A DNA stretch of 64,000 bases, taken from the NCBI RefSeq assembly GCF_018446385.1, contig NC_055996.1, positions 132,814,245 through 132,878,244 on the forward strand, in the 5' to 3' direction. Source of the DNA: Zingiber officinale. Lineage: Eukaryota; Streptophyta; Magnoliopsida; Zingiberales; Zingiberaceae. A model generated the notes under the pieces. The model searched no databases. It was not told the DNA's origin and saw nothing but the letters and a program-made list of their open reading frames with translations. Numbering within the stretch: position 1 is the first letter of the stretch; the number at the start of each line of letters is the position of its first letter. Below, piece by piece: positions 21,701 through 35,351 of the stretch. Both the position numbers and the translations under genes were made by a program.

Positions 21701-24700
21701 TTTGTTTTGCTCATTAAGTTAATGAATTGAATTTATCGCATGCACACAAGGCTTTATCTTAGATTTTTGTGTTATTTTAAGCAGCTTTTAGTGTTAATAA
21801 TTGCATTTTAATACCATTCTGAAATTAATAATTTGATCACATGCATCTGAAGTTTTTGTTTAATTTTTATGTGTTATTTAGTAATGACTACGTTCAAATC
21901 CTAAGAATCCTTATATTCCTGACAGAGCTCAATATGAGCATCTGATTGATGTACTGAGGTCAAGAACTACTGATTTGGATACAACCAATTCTGGTGCAAA
22001 TGGTGAAAAGATAGATGATGTTATTGTTCCCCAGCCAGCAACAAGAACAGACAACTTCAGCTTATGTGAAGATCATGTAAGATCTTGAGATGTTTTAGCT
22101 CTTTGAGAAAATTAATATTCTTAATTAGAACATTGCAATCCTGTAATACCTTTTGTTTTTATCTAGCTCACATAGTGTTTAATCTCTTGTGGGAATACAA
22201 AGTTCCAAAATCTTAGTTCCTATGGCTACAGTTTCCGGACTTGAATGCCAACCATTTTGAGTTGGTTGTGTTTAGTTCCAATATACACATAATATTTCAG
22301 CTCATCACACTCGGTTATCATCCTCAGGAGTTATCTAATAGTTTCTTCATGAGATCTAATCTGCTTCTAACTTTTATGATAACCTAAATTTTCCTAACAC
22401 TTCTTGAATTTTATAGGTTACTGATGGTCATGCTGTCACACCAGTGGAACTTGCTAAAGAATATATGCGTGCCAAGGTTTCAAGTGCCAGGGTTTCCAAT
22501 GATTCCCCTTTGTCTCAAAATTGGCAAAGTCATCTCTTTCATAAGAATAAAAAAGTGCAAGCTAATTCACATTATGGTGCAAAAAAGTTAGATCTTAAAA
22601 TTCCAAGATCTCTAGCTCAATTGCCTGCCATGATTCCTGAAAGTAGTTATTTAACTCCAAGGTCTCTTGGAAGATCTGGAACGTATAAAATGGAAGGCTC
22701 TCTGTATGCTAAGGTTAGTGCTGTTACCATGATGCATTACATAATGTGGCTGCATATAAATCTTCAGTTTGTCTTTATTATGAAAACTGCCCCTTAACAA
22801 TGCCTTTTTCAGTCAAAGGTCGAGGAATCTTTGAAAGATGACTATGCTGGAACCTTTTCTGTAAAGACACCATGCAATGAGCATGCAGGGGGGCAGGTGA
22901 ATTATTGACCTTTTTTGTCAACCTTTTAGAAAGTTTTAGGTTGTTTTATGGAACATCTAATTTCTAAATTGTTTGTTGCAACATTAAATATTTGGGATAT
23001 AGTGTCTGATCATTCCAAATTTCAAATTATCTCATTATTTATAGGTATTGAAACGAAGCAGTTCAACATTGTACAGTGATTTTCGATCTACTTGTCCTAT
23101 ACGGAGGGTCCGTCAAAAATTGGGCATCAATTCATCGAATAGAATAATGCATTCAGTTTTACCTGGAAACAGTGAGCCTTGTAGTTTGACTGTCAAGAAG
23201 GGTTTTCAAGATCCATCACAAAATCAATGTCCTCATAATTTGGATGCACGGGAAGAAACTGAGGGCAACAAAATTCTCAACAAGGCTGTTGCTTCTGGTT
23301 CAGTTCAGTCAAGAGAGATGGAAAACAAAATATTGCAAGGCCTTGATAAATTATTGCCTTCCCCGAAGAGAAAATCAATGAAGCTAAAGGATAATCCTGT
23401 TGAAGAATCACCTTCATATGGGATACATACACATCCAAAAGGTGAGGCTCTCATAAGTTTAACCATAGAGCATAAAAATAGTACAAATAGTAATCTTGCT
23501 TGTTCAATTGCAGGTACTGGTGATGCTTTATGTGATAAACAAGGAAGGCTTGATATGCTTCAGGAGAATGGTCCATCGACTGCTTCCATGCATGATAATA
23601 ATGTTGTGGATGCTGGAGTCTCAGATTACATTGCTGTTTCTGGGAATCAGAAACCAGCTTTTCAGATTGGAGAATTTAAGGTACAAAAGCTCTCCCTGTG
23701 TCATGGCTGAACATGTTGTGACCCTGATTTCATCTCTATAATTAATTAATATGCCTATCCTATATTGAAGGGGTTTTCATCACATTTTGTTCAGGATACA
23801 GTAGTAAATAATATCGAGGGATCTTCAACAATATCCAAATATAGCAAGGATTTTTCTTTTCCTTCCATAAATGTTTCATTTACTTCTGAATTACCTCCGA
23901 CACCTACTCTGCCAGGACCATTTCTTGAGAAGTCTATGGTACAAAAAGTACAAAGTACTACTCCTTTGGTTATATCCGGTTCCATGGAAGCCAGCACAAC
24001 ACAGTCAGACACAAATCGAGACAGTTCTCATGCCGTTTCTACCCTAGAAAATTGTACAAGGTATGCAGTTATGTCTACTGATTGGTTTTATTATTACCAG
24101 TATTGGTATCTACTGTGGGTCATATCAAGGATTTATCCTTAAAGCCATTTCTTTCAGTCTTCTATTTGTTTTTGTAAGGAAAAAAAGTATGGACGCGATA
24201 GGTAACTTGAATAAATCCTTAGCGCAGGTTGCAAAATGGGAATGCAGCTTTTTGAGACATGTATAAGTTATCTTATATTGTTCATTGATAGTGAGATAAC
24301 TAATATGATCAATGCAATTAAAGAAACAATCTGAATTTCAAATTTTGAATTACAACTCATTTTTGATAATTATTTATTTTGGTGTTAATAAGATTGGTAT
24401 CTTTTAGTTTGGTAGGGGTTTTTGTTAATCTGGTGGTAATTTAATGAGATTATTTTGATTTCAAATTAGTGTTTTTTTTCTTAGTTTGGTTAGAGTTGAG
24501 TTTATAGAATAGTTTTCATCCAATTTGTGGTTGAAAACTAAGGCACCAATGCTTTTGGTGGTTGAAAATAATGAAAAACATTAGTGTTCATCCAATTTCC
24601 TTTAAAGAAGATTTGATGTTTAATTTTCCTTTGTTCCCATAAACTTGTCTTCCTTTTTTCTTCTTCAATCATTAGTTTCAGCAATGATTAATGACATTAC

Positions 24701-26444
24701 TTTCTGTATTACCAGGTTAAATCAAGTTTCATCTTCATGCGCTGATTCTGTTCCTGCACTCCATTTTGAGCCTACAGCCTCAATAGTTTCTTCCACTCTG
24801 GCACCTCAAATTAGTTCTGGGAATTTGGAAGGAAAGCCTAGTGATGCATCGCCTTTCATCTTGAATAGTGCAAGTCAAGACACAGCTTTTAAATTTGGAA
24901 GTAATTCCGTTGCACCAGTGGCAGTGTCGCGGTTCGCAAGTCCTAGCAGTGACATGGATTGGGCAGCACCCACAGTTTCTAGCTCTGAAGTTGGTTCTGC
25001 TCCATCAAGTCTGTTACCAGAGAGTGGCAGAAGCCAATCTGCTCTTCCAGCAAAAATGTTGTCAGGTGCAAGCAACAACTTTAGTTTCAATTCGTTGAGA
25101 TCTAATAATTTATCCTCTCTGGACAAAAGCACTGAAACTTCATCCACTGTTGCTGTTACTGGATTAGTAGGAACTTTGGCAACTCAACAAACTTCTGATG
25201 TTTCAGCAAGTCAATTCCAGTCAACTTCTGAGAATAGAGCAAACAATAGTTTTGTGTTGGCACCACCAATAGTTTCCAGCTCTGGGAGCAGCTCAGCAGC
25301 TGCTGCATTGAGTTTCTTTCCAAGTTCCGGCAATAAACAAGCTGCCATTGAGCCAATTTTACCTGATGCAAATAACACAAAATTTGGTTTTGGTTCAACA
25401 AAGTTTAATAATTCTGCCTCAATAAATCTGGGCAGTAGCACCAAAACCTCTCCTGGCAATAATATTACTGGATTTGCCGGAACTTTTGGTAACAGAGCTA
25501 ATGATGGTTCTATTCTGCCGACATTTGGTGTCCCGAGCTTTGCAAGTAGTTCTGCTGCGTCAAGTCTGTTTCCTCATGCTGTTTCCTCAACCAATAGCTT
25601 CTCTAAACTGGGTTCAGGACTTAATAATCTAGGCTCATCTTTAACAGACGCCAAAACCTCTCCAAGCGTTAATTTTACTGGATTTGGCATGCAGTCAACT
25701 CAAATTCAGAGTGGAATCCCACATATTTCTAACTGCTCAATGAGTCAATTTCCGTCGTCGTCTATTTCCAATTCAACTTTTGGAACGAACGTTGCTTCCT
25801 CATCAAGTTTAGGCAGCTCACCATTTGGAGCAACAGATACACATTCCAAGCTGTTTTCATCTTTTTCAACAGGTGCTGGTTCTTCCAGTATCAGTGCTGC
25901 TGCTGCTGCTACAACCCTTCCCTTAGCAGCAACCCCTGGTTTGTTTGGTTCTAATTCCTTACCACCGACATTCCTTGTTTCAAGTGCATCTTCTGGTGGC
26001 TTTGGTTCTACTTCCGTACAATCAACAATCGATGCACCTTTTGTATTTAAATCGTCATCCAATCCAGCATTTTCTGCTAGTCCTGCTGGTACTTCATTTG
26101 CATCTGGACGTCCAGCAGTTGGTTTCAGTTTCAGGACGACCAGAGATGATCAGTTGAGTATCAAGCAAAGCCAGACCGTAGGTGCTAAGCAGTCAACAGG
26201 CAGTATGGTTCAGCAGTTCAGCCAATCTGGCACTTCATCTGCTGCAACAGTTTTCAGCGCTCCGGCAGTCCATTCTACTCAACAGAATTCTTTTCTTCCT
26301 TCCATTCAACCACAATCGCAAGTGGCTGGCAGTGCTCAAATTCCCCAAGGAGGCACCTTTGCTATGGGTAGCAGTGGTGGCGGCAACGGTGACAAATCCG
26401 GTCGTAGAATAATTAAGATTAGAAGAGACAAGAGGAAAAAATAA
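18746..26444 (+). CDS. NUP1: NUP1/NUP136-type FG nucleoporin (nuclear basket)
   Basis: Nine coding exons: 18746-18983, 20206-20258, 21352-21470, 21926-22076, 22417-22713, 22813-22896, 23045-23680, 23795-24060, 24716-26444. All junctions are GT-AG, phases fit and the total is 1190 aa. The N terminus has the conserved PYDRPATAA and GRWLSKLVDPASRFI ... LFSSMFRKQL block of plant NUP1. The middle has GQLIKEKSFTKAQYEHLIDV and basic RRVRQKLGIN. Exon 9 encodes a long Ser/Thr/Asn-rich region with FG repeats (KFGFGS, GFGST, SPFGAT, GLFGSN) and ends with basic RRIIKIRRDKRKK. Plant NUP1/NUP136 sits in the nuclear basket and acts in mRNA export and nuclear shape. The exon 8 acceptor is uncertain: 23771 (after GAAG) is also in frame and would add 8 residues. 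The 1.2-kb intron 1 and other introns hold no element I can name. Confidence 0.9.
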
Positions 26445-27520
26445 ACACAGTTGCGACGCAAGAACATTTCTTGCTTGCGTGATCAAAGTGTTGTTGCTGG
26501 AAGTTAAATCATGGTGAAGTGGTCGTGGAGCTTTAATTCCTTATTATGTACGGCCAATTTTGGTCCACCTGTGTCAGAAGGCATAATATTTGTGTATTGA
26601 TGATTTATATTTATTATGTGCAAATACATATAATTTTTCATGCCGAACCTTGTAGTGATATGTCATAGCAGAGTTTACACCTGTGCCTTCTTATACAAAG
26701 GCATCTGCGATCGGGATCACAACTGATCGATCATAGGCTTCAAATCAAGTCAATGGCTAGTATGTCTCTACCTAACTAAGCACGTCATCCTTGCTAATAT
26801 TGTATAAAGGCCTCCAAATCTCCAGCTTCATTGATACACCTCTCATTTAGAGTCCACTTCATCCTGCTTTCAATAACTCAAATGTGTTGGAGCTTTCTGA
26901 ACTTGCTTTATGTCATCGTTCTTCGTAGCTCTAAGTTCACCTCAACGTAAGAGCTCCAATCCCTCAAAAGCATTAAACTCTGTAACTCTGTAAGTTCACT
27001 TCATACCATTTTTCTCCTCACCTTTCAAGTTCACTTCATACCATTCCCTCCAAGTCCCACATCGACATAAATTCGTTGTCTGTACCAAATTCCTCGACAA
27101 GAAGATCTACTTGTGCCAAAATATTGCTTTTGGTTTCATGAACTGGCTCTTGACCATAATTATAATTCAACTGATCCAACACCTAAAAGCTTTGACTGGG
27201 TGACAATATCTTGAACTAATGCAAAACTTGCCTCAGTTCAAGTTCAATAAATCGAGCCAGATTCAACTCCAAAAGTGAATTAGTTATGCTTGCATACAAG
27301 CGAGCTGATGCTCCACTACATGACAGAGACATGCGAATTTTGAAGTGAAATTCTGGGGACATTAGATTATCTGTGTTAACAATATCAAGGATACCTTTGT
27401 CAGGCATCTCTATATCCTAAGATTAGTTGCTTTTCTAATCAATGAATAGAAAGAAACTAACACAATATATCTAGTTTAGAAACTACAAGAGAGCATGCAT
27501 ACAGCTTAGCATGCTCTAAA
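26445..27520. other. 3' flanks between convergent NUP1 and UMPH-1 genes
   Basis: Holds the 3' UTRs of both genes. Short repeats of AAGTTCACTTCATACCATT occur at about 26992 and 27027. No gene or RNA seen. The minus-strand 63-codon frame at 27216-27407 has no support. Confidence 0.5.
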
Positions 27521-30500
27521 TCAGGGATCCTGAGGACACAGTTGAGTTACAAGCTCAAGAACTCCTCCCATCGATCCATCATTCTGCAAAAATATTAATT
27601 TGTCAGGTGCAAGGACATTCCAGTGGCAAAAAAGCATCATGGTTGTATGTGTAATATGAAAAGTCACAATGACAGTTGACATGATGGCATACCAGGTATA
27701 CGATATCAAATGCATCGACATAATTCTGGAGGGACGTCTCTGTGTTAGTATTCCTGACAAGGAAAATAGACGTTTTGAGAGTATAAGCTAGAGACAATAA
27801 TCTACAAAAGTATGCCTTCTGGCATCATAAACATAAAAAATTCTCAATTTTTTCCAACTTTATTTCTTGTGGAAATTTGTTTCACGGATAAAACTTGCAG
27901 AATTTGGAGCTTTGCCCTTTAGTTGAAGCCCCCTTTGAACACTAGTAAACTACATGAGCATTTTTCTTGTTTATGTAAACGTTTCCTCTCTTTCGTGAGG
28001 TTCATATATGTACGTTCTAGGTATGCGCATACGAAATATTGAGTTTATGCACAATGCTTGACATTTAAACACAAAATGAGCAATAGTATTCTTACCATTT
28101 TCATCCTCTCTCCTATTACATCAATCTAAGCCATTAGTCTTACTGTTTTCTATGAACTCTAGAAATTTCTCTATTCTGATCAAGAAAAAGCAATCAAAGG
28201 AAACCTAGATGTGGCCAGTGTGGAATTGGGCATGATGCTGAAATATTATAGGGCACTAGGGACTTTTGGTTGTGGAAGTCTAGGACACTAAATTCGAGAT
28301 TATCCAAATTTCCATTGATACAGTTCTCAATATCCATGGACCTTAAAGTAGGCAGCACTAGCTAGGAATCCATGTGTCACCATAAAGTTGGACTTGTATG
28401 GCTTTCCACTAACAACTTAAGGGTAGTTCGTGTTAGTAGAAACCAAGACGTCATAATCTTTTTGTATGGATATGTTTACTAATGCATATATGTCCTATGC
28501 CAATTGAAAATCATGCTGTCAAGGTTGTAAGAAGTTTCTAATCTTTGAAAATTCCTCCGAATTATAGAACAGTTTAATCTACCTGGAATGCCTTATTTGC
28601 AGGCATAAACATGCATGAATTTAAAACTCAATATTGACAACAGGAAGACTCACAGGAATCCAATAGCTACACGGTTTTCATAGTTCAGACCATCAGACAT
28701 GCCCAAGTCACCAATATGATCTCCAAGAAGCAGCACATTAGTTCGTTTCTTAACCAAGGAATTATCAGGATCGGATTCATTGGGATCTCCAAAATTATCG
28801 TGAACAGGTGCAGCCATATCCAGTGCATGCTCATTCTTGTTGAGAACATGAATTGTCTTCCCTGGAAGAAAAAGAATGCATCATGAACATTTGGATATGA
28901 AGAACAAAATTTATCAGCAAAAACATCATGAAGGGTGACAGCCAGCTATTAACCATTTCAGCAGTCCCACTTTTAGTGGTTTGAGGTTAGAAAAACCAAG
29001 ATTTGGTGGGCTCATTAGGAACATGTTGCTCCCACCATGAATAGGGAATAATCTCACACCCAACACGGCATGGTCAAGACCAAAGAGAAGAAAAACACAT
29101 CCAAATTTGGATGAATATGAACATAGACCAGAAGGGCCATGCCCAAAGTGCCAACATATGAATAGGCTAATTGAACTTGCTAACAAAGATTTCCTATTAG
29201 CATCAAATGGATTAAATTTGTGCCAAAGCAGTAAAAATATAGCATCGAGGTCAAGCACGGCAACCACCAAAAGACCATCATTATCTTTGTCTGATTTATT
29301 ACATGCTTCCAGTTATATCATTCATGGGTTAATTTGCCGGTTACTTATCACCTATTTTCCTATACTCATAGCAATTTTAACAATGAAAGATGCAAAGAAG
29401 TTCATGCCTAAAATTTTTGCAATATGACTTGAATATTAAAAGAGCAAAATCATAACATATTCAAATTTTTGAAGCTATGGATTTCTGAGATTTCAAGGAA
29501 ATATTTTTTTAAGAAAACAAAGAAACACCTTTAAAGGCAATAAGACGGCCAGTTTCATCGAACACCATTCTGTTAGAAACAACTTTAATATTCTCAAAAG
29601 ATCTATGTAGTTTCTGCCTGAAAACCTGACAAAAGAAAACAGTTGTGTTAAGAATAGTATCAAGAAGTAATATTTTTTCTAATTTTTAATTTTATTTCAT
29701 AAACTAATATTTGCAAAGTATTCATCAAACCAACTTCTTCTATGATGTCTGCAAGACCTGCAGAGAACACAAGAACAGGCACACCTCTTTTCTGCATTGC
29801 AGAGGAAAAAGGTCTGTTAGTTTTCTCATCTACAGCCAGCCATAATCAATTTTTATTTACTGAAAAATAAAATTTCAGTATGAGATTTTAAGCATCAATC
29901 CTCAAAAAATAATGACAGATAAACTTTACAAAGTTTTTAGAACTAGACTACAATTAGCTTCAACTGTGAATTACAAATAAGTAATTGGAAGCAAATATTG
30001 ACATGGCTGGTCCACACAAATCATCTCGAGAACAATCATATTCATATTAAAATCAGTTATCCCCTTTTGTTAGTTAGAAGAAAGGAGAAACTATAGACTT
30101 CAATCGGGTGCATCTTATAAAATCTAGTGATGCATGATTAAAAATACATAACCCGTGTAGAACGACTATTATCCTAACACTTTTCTCAGTTCAAAATAGA
30201 AAAACAAACAATACAAAGTGATTCAGTAAAGGAATTAATACATCTCAGAGTTGGTGAAAGGAATGAGTTTATTTAACACAAATCGAGCGTCGTGATATTG
30301 TCTCAGATCTTATGTAACAAATCAGTGAAGCTCTTATTTAACAATACAAAGTAATTCCAAAGGACTAGTGAGACTGTCTCAGATCTTATGTAACAAATCG
30401 AGCCTTGTGGTGTTTCTTAATGACAATAGAAGTCTTGCTTTACCAAATGTGATAGCTTCCATTTTTCATGCATCTACTTCGGTTGCATTACTTTTAGACT

Positions 30501-33047
30501 CTTCCAGCTTAGTGATCATGTGTTTCTAAAGCATCTTTCTCCTGAGATCCATAAAATTTTCACGTTTTCAAGTCATAATTAATCATTCATTTTGATGTCT
30601 TTATTAAGTTCAGTCATAATATTCTTCAAAGCCCTCGCAAACTTCAAAAGAATTAATTGTAGCTAGATTGCTTTTCAATTCTACAAACATATGGACTATT
30701 CATATCTAAATATAGAATTTACAGAATAAAGTGTCACAATGTTAAAATGTTGCTTAACTTCCAATCATTTCCAAGAAGCTTATATATTATTATCTAATTT
30801 AGCCTATGTGTATAAGAGATTTTGCACAAATTGACAAATAATAATGCAACTCTTTGTCATAGTTATTATACAATACAAAAAGCAACATGATCTACTTCAT
30901 ATAGTAAAAATAATAATAATTTATTTTGATAGTTACTAGTGATATACCCTCACATAGAGGTCAATAGAAAAGTAGTAGTTATGTAGCTGAACCAAATATT
31001 TGGGACTAGCACAGCTAAAAAAGATGATGAATCATGAATGTCATAATAACAGAAAAATGAACTGTATAGTTTATATAAAATGTAATATATTTTTTAATGT
31101 TGTAGGTTTTGAATTGTATAGACTCAATGTGGTTCAACCCTTGCGCGAGACCCTGCATTGCCAAGAGTTTCTTGCACCGGATTGCCCTTTTAGGTTTGGA
31201 ATATTCCATAGACTAGAATTTGTAAATCATATTCCAATCCTAGAATAGGAAAGTGAATCTAAACTGTCCGCTACAACCATATGCATATAAAAAATGCATT
31301 AGGTACGTACCTCTAAGAATTCAAACAACTCGACAACTCCATCCCTAAAAGCAATTGTAGACTCAGAAACAGATCTCTTAATTGCATCATAGGTAAGGCC
31401 TCCCTCAATAAGAAGGCCATGCGTCTTCTCCCACCTGTAGGATAACGATTATGATGTAAAATTATAAAGTATTAGAAAATGGCCTTTGAGGGTTTCTTAA
31501 ACATACCGCATAGAAACTATAGCCAAGATGAGAATATCGAGCTGGATCACAAGGTTATTGGGAGAATTCAAATGAAAATGCTATTATGCATGAGTAGTTA
31601 GGTGCAACATCAATAGATGATACAATTAAGAGTATAACTAAGGTCATACTGACATATTTAAAAACTACTTGGGCATTTCATAGTTAGACATGAAAACAAT
31701 GGCGAGATAGGATGAAGTATTACATGCCTAATAGTTGGACGATTTGCTACCATGCAAGACCTGGCTTTTCTGCTATACCATTACCCTTCCTAGTCCATCT
31801 GTAATGCCTATTATTGTTTAACATTCTTGACAATAAAGATCTTATTAAAACAATACTAATTCGCCCTTTCCCACAATATGTTCTTGATGAAATTCAATAT
31901 ACAAGAAACCTAATTGTAAGGTTTATACTTTACTTTGATGAATTACAAACACAGAAGACACTACCATCAGATAGAATCTTACTCTAAAGGAATATCCAAC
32001 AAAAACATACGACACAGACTATTCCTGTGGAATTCCAGTGTGAAGGAGAATAATCTGACTGGAAAATTAAGCAACAATTTAAATAAAGAACAATATTAAC
32101 AATGTGTGAGAACTGAAAAGCCAAGGAAACACTAATGCCAGAGTGGCGAGTTGCAGGACCAAACTATGCACACCAAACAAAGCATTGCACAACAACTGGC
32201 TACAGTTATTGAGTAGTAATTAATCAAAAAAGCTATCTAAATATTAAGATAATTAATAAGAAAATAAATAGACGTGTCGAATTACCCAAATTTTCAGACA
32301 CTTAAAACAACCAAATTTCTGCATGTGCATCATCATATGAACATAAATTTGATATAGTAGCAAATTCCTCTAAAAGTTGGTTATGTAAGGTTCAAAGGGA
32401 AGTAGAGATCATATCCATTTTAACAGGAAATAGAACCATTGACATAGCTGAGGTATAATTTAAGTTTTTGTAGGAAATTCATGATGGATCAATGTAATAA
32501 AAAAAACAAAAAAAAAAATGCAGGACTGTACAGAAGGAAGAACATTAGTATACCATTCTTCCATTAATTTCGTCTTCTCTTCGATAGGAATATCTGGAGA
32601 GATCTCCAACGGATGATAGTACTCATACAAAGCCTGCCTCTTGGCATCATAAACCTGATTCCCCTGCTGTAACAATCCATGGCTAGCTAATGACAGCAAA
32701 GAAAACGATAGACTAAGACACAGCTGAAACAAGCTTTAAACTTATCGACCGAAATAAACGGGACAAAGTGGTCTAAGGAAGCCTACTTTGACCACGGATA
32801 CCATTTATCCAATACTTCGTCAGCGTGCCGTCAAAATCCGCAATCACCTGAGTGTTTCACATACATCCAAAAGATTGAACATTTCCGACCCAGCAAAAGG
32901 TTCAAGGGCTGAAGGGTTAAGCAGAAAGCGAAAGAGCCGCACCTGAACATTAACCGGGCCAGCGCTCCGGATCGCGGCCTTCTTCTTTTCCAACAACTCA
33001 GGGTCTCGGACAGCGACGCCGGGAGCCATCATGGTCTTGGGGTTCAT
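27521..33047 (-). CDS. UMPH1: pyrimidine 5'-nucleotidase, UMPH-1 family (HAD superfamily)
   Basis: Dephosphorylates pyrimidine nucleoside monophosphates such as UMP and CMP. Nine coding exons: 33047-32943, 32847-32787, 32686-32554, 31434-31311, 29791-29735, 29625-29529, 28861-28654, 27753-27693, 27583-27521. Introns are GT-AG, phases fit and the product is 302 aa, close to the Arabidopsis homologue. HAD motif I is IADFDGTLTKYW (nucleophile Asp), motif II VLVFSAGLAD and motif IV LLLGDHIGDLGMSDG with the acidic Mg-binding residues. Other family segments are YDAKRQALYEYYHPLE, THGLLIEGGLTYDAIKRSV, NKNEHALDMAAPVHD and FDIVYL. The frame is open upstream to an ATG at 33269, which would add 74 residues rich in Arg, Ser, Leu and His. 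The shorter start MNPKTMMAPGV fits the family's cytosolic form; the longer one could be a targeting peptide. Confidence 0.93.
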
Positions 33048-33269
33048 CGAGCCTCGGAGACACGGGGCGAGAGAGGAAAGGAGGAATGCGGAGGGAGGGA
33101 AGAGGCTAGCGAATGGGAAATGGAGGAGGTTTCGCCGTCGATGACGGAGGCTGTGGATCGGAGTGAGAGCGGTGGAAGCGGCGCCCGGCGGAATGGTGGT
33201 GCGGTGGAGGCGGCGATGCCCTCCGGGCCTCATCAAGATGAGCTGGGCGACGCGAGTGTGTTCGAACAT

Positions 33270-33770
33270 TTTATTTCTCTGTGCTCGCCCCCTTTTTTTT
33301 CTTCCTTTTTTACCCTAAAAAAATGGTATTTATTAATCATAATATTCCACTTAAAGAAAATAAAAAATAGATTAATTAAAAATTAAATAAATTAATATGA
33401 AAACAACTAATAATGCTTAATAAATTATAAACCTATTGATTAATAATGTAATCAAGTCTTTTACGTATTCGCCTTTTGCCACTAATAATGTAATCAAGTC
33501 CTTAGGATATAGTGTCGCGATAAAATATTCAAGTTATTATCCAGATATTTATAGCATCTAGATTGATAATATTAATATAGCGCCTAATTTTTAAATTTAT
33601 TTATTGGAGAAAATATAGCGTTGAGCCGTGTATCCCAACTATAAAATCGGGATACTTGGTTTAAAAAAATAATGCAATCAAACTTTCTACAAAAAAAATA
33701 TTATAGATGTTTTAGGTTTAGTTTTGATAGTTAATCATATCTGAAAACGGTGAAAAAGACTAGTTAGGGA
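33270..33770. other. AT-rich intergenic stretch upstream of UMPH-1
   Basis: The UMPH-1 promoter must lie in or just left of this AT-rich DNA. TAATAATGTAATCAAGTC is repeated at about 33441 and 33483. No gene seen. Confidence 0.45.
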
Positions 33771-33774
33771 TGTG

Positions 33775-34565
33775 ATTCATCGGTTGATCACACAAAGACT
33801 CCGCTTCGATCTACAACACAAGAAACGTCAGTACCGGGTCAAGGGAAGGGGTCCTCGATGTTGACCTTTCAACGCTCAAGTCAGTCACTAGAATAGTATA
33901 AATATGGTGGAGTAATGTAGTAACAGTGAGAGCAAGAGCACAAATTAAATAACGTATATCACATACCTCCGACGATGCATGGATCCCCTTTATATAGTGT
34001 TACAATAGGCGACGTGCACACTTCTCAAGATACAGGCATATTTTCTTAACTGTCCTATGAAAAAACTTGTTAGGAAAGTGTCTTTGACACCATACCTTAA
34101 CAGGACATGCAAATGCAGGATATGACAGCAGAAGCTTCCGTCGTACGATTTACCTGTTGACCGTGTTGCTCTATTGTCAGCGGCATTATCTCCCAGAGGG
34201 ATATTACTAGATATGGAAGGAGTCTCACTGCTTGCCCGAGCGAGGGAGCCGCTCGTCCGAGATTCTCTGCCCGGTCGATCTCAGTTACTCTTCTTCGTAG
34301 GACCTCGGTTCTGTAGATTATTTCTTGCCCGACCAGACCTGCGCTCTAGTCAGCATAGCATTCATTTAGTCAGTTATGAACATTTGATGTTCTTTCCGTA
34401 GTGACCTTAGCCGGACAAGCGATCCACTAATATATAAGCCACTTGACCAATCAGACCCTTCAGGTCCGATTGACAATTGATTTTGACTTTCGCTCGGCCA
34501 ACTTTAGTGGACCTATTGATTCTCTAGGGTTGACTTTTTTAATGTTAACCTCCACATCGACTGTT
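33775..34565 (-). repeat. LTR-like fragment, probable solo LTR of a gypsy element
   Basis: The minus strand shows a TATA box and start-like CTATATAAAGGGGATCC at about 33985-34001. It also has GACTTGAGCGTTGAAAGGTC near 33870, which resembles GACTTGAGCGTCGGAGGGTC in the Tat 3' LTR at 11811. GC-richer CCGAGCG-type words (34235-34340) agree. No internal region or second copy adjoins. I did not find clear TG...CA ends with a target duplication, so the boundaries are approximate. Confidence 0.5.
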
Positions 34566-35351
34566 GGTCCCACCTATTTATACTTGATTGATACCTTTTA
34601 CTAGGGCTGGCATTTGAGACAAAATTCCCGACTCTTACCGAATCCCAACCTGTTCCTGACCCGATCAAAATCGGGAAAAGGATCGGGACCCCAAGCTCTA
34701 CCCGGCGGGATTCTCGACCCGACCTGACCCGGCCTAAATATAATTAAAAAATATTAGTATTACTAATATTTTTTAATTTGACTTTTAAAAAAATGCTTAG
34801 GGGTAAAGACGTGTAACACATCTCGATTCTCAATCTCATATTCTCGTTCAAGTATTCAACAATCGCACGCCTTTGCCGTTCACGCCTTCGCCGTTCAACT
34901 ATTTAAGGCTTTAAGCTGTGCATCCATATTGTGATGGTGGCACTCGTTTCCAACTACCGAAGGGGTCTCACTCGGGATCGCTTCCTTTGACAATGACCAG
35001 ATCTCCCACGGAAGACGAAGGGTAAGAGAAATAGAGAGTTCGGACCTACGATCTCTTTGTTTTCCCACTGGATTGACTGCGACAGGTTGCTTTTCACTGC
35101 CTCCTCATCGTGGATTAAGCCACAAAATACAGATCTGTTGAAAATTGAGGTAAAGCTCCCTACCATTCTTCGTGCATCATTATCTCGATCCCCATCTCAC
35201 CATTGTGAATCTGCACTCTAGTAATTGATAATTTTTTTGCTAAATAAAAAATATGAACTTATAGAAGATAAGATCTTGGTTTTATTTTTGTCTAACTACA
35301 GACCTTGTTACTTAACAGCCGCATTCAACTGCCATTCAACAACTGTACAAC

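Noticed and set aside
24063-24266. Small frame between NUP1 exons 8 and 9
   Set aside because: Intronic; it starts just at the donor site and has no conservation.
28926-29427. Frames on both strands in UMPH-1 intron 6
   Set aside because: No domain. The exon structure is complete without them, with matching phases.
30297-30398. Duplicated TGTCTCAGATCTTATGTAAC in UMPH-1 intron 4
   Set aside because: A short two-copy intronic repeat with no boundaries or other features; not worth calling an element.
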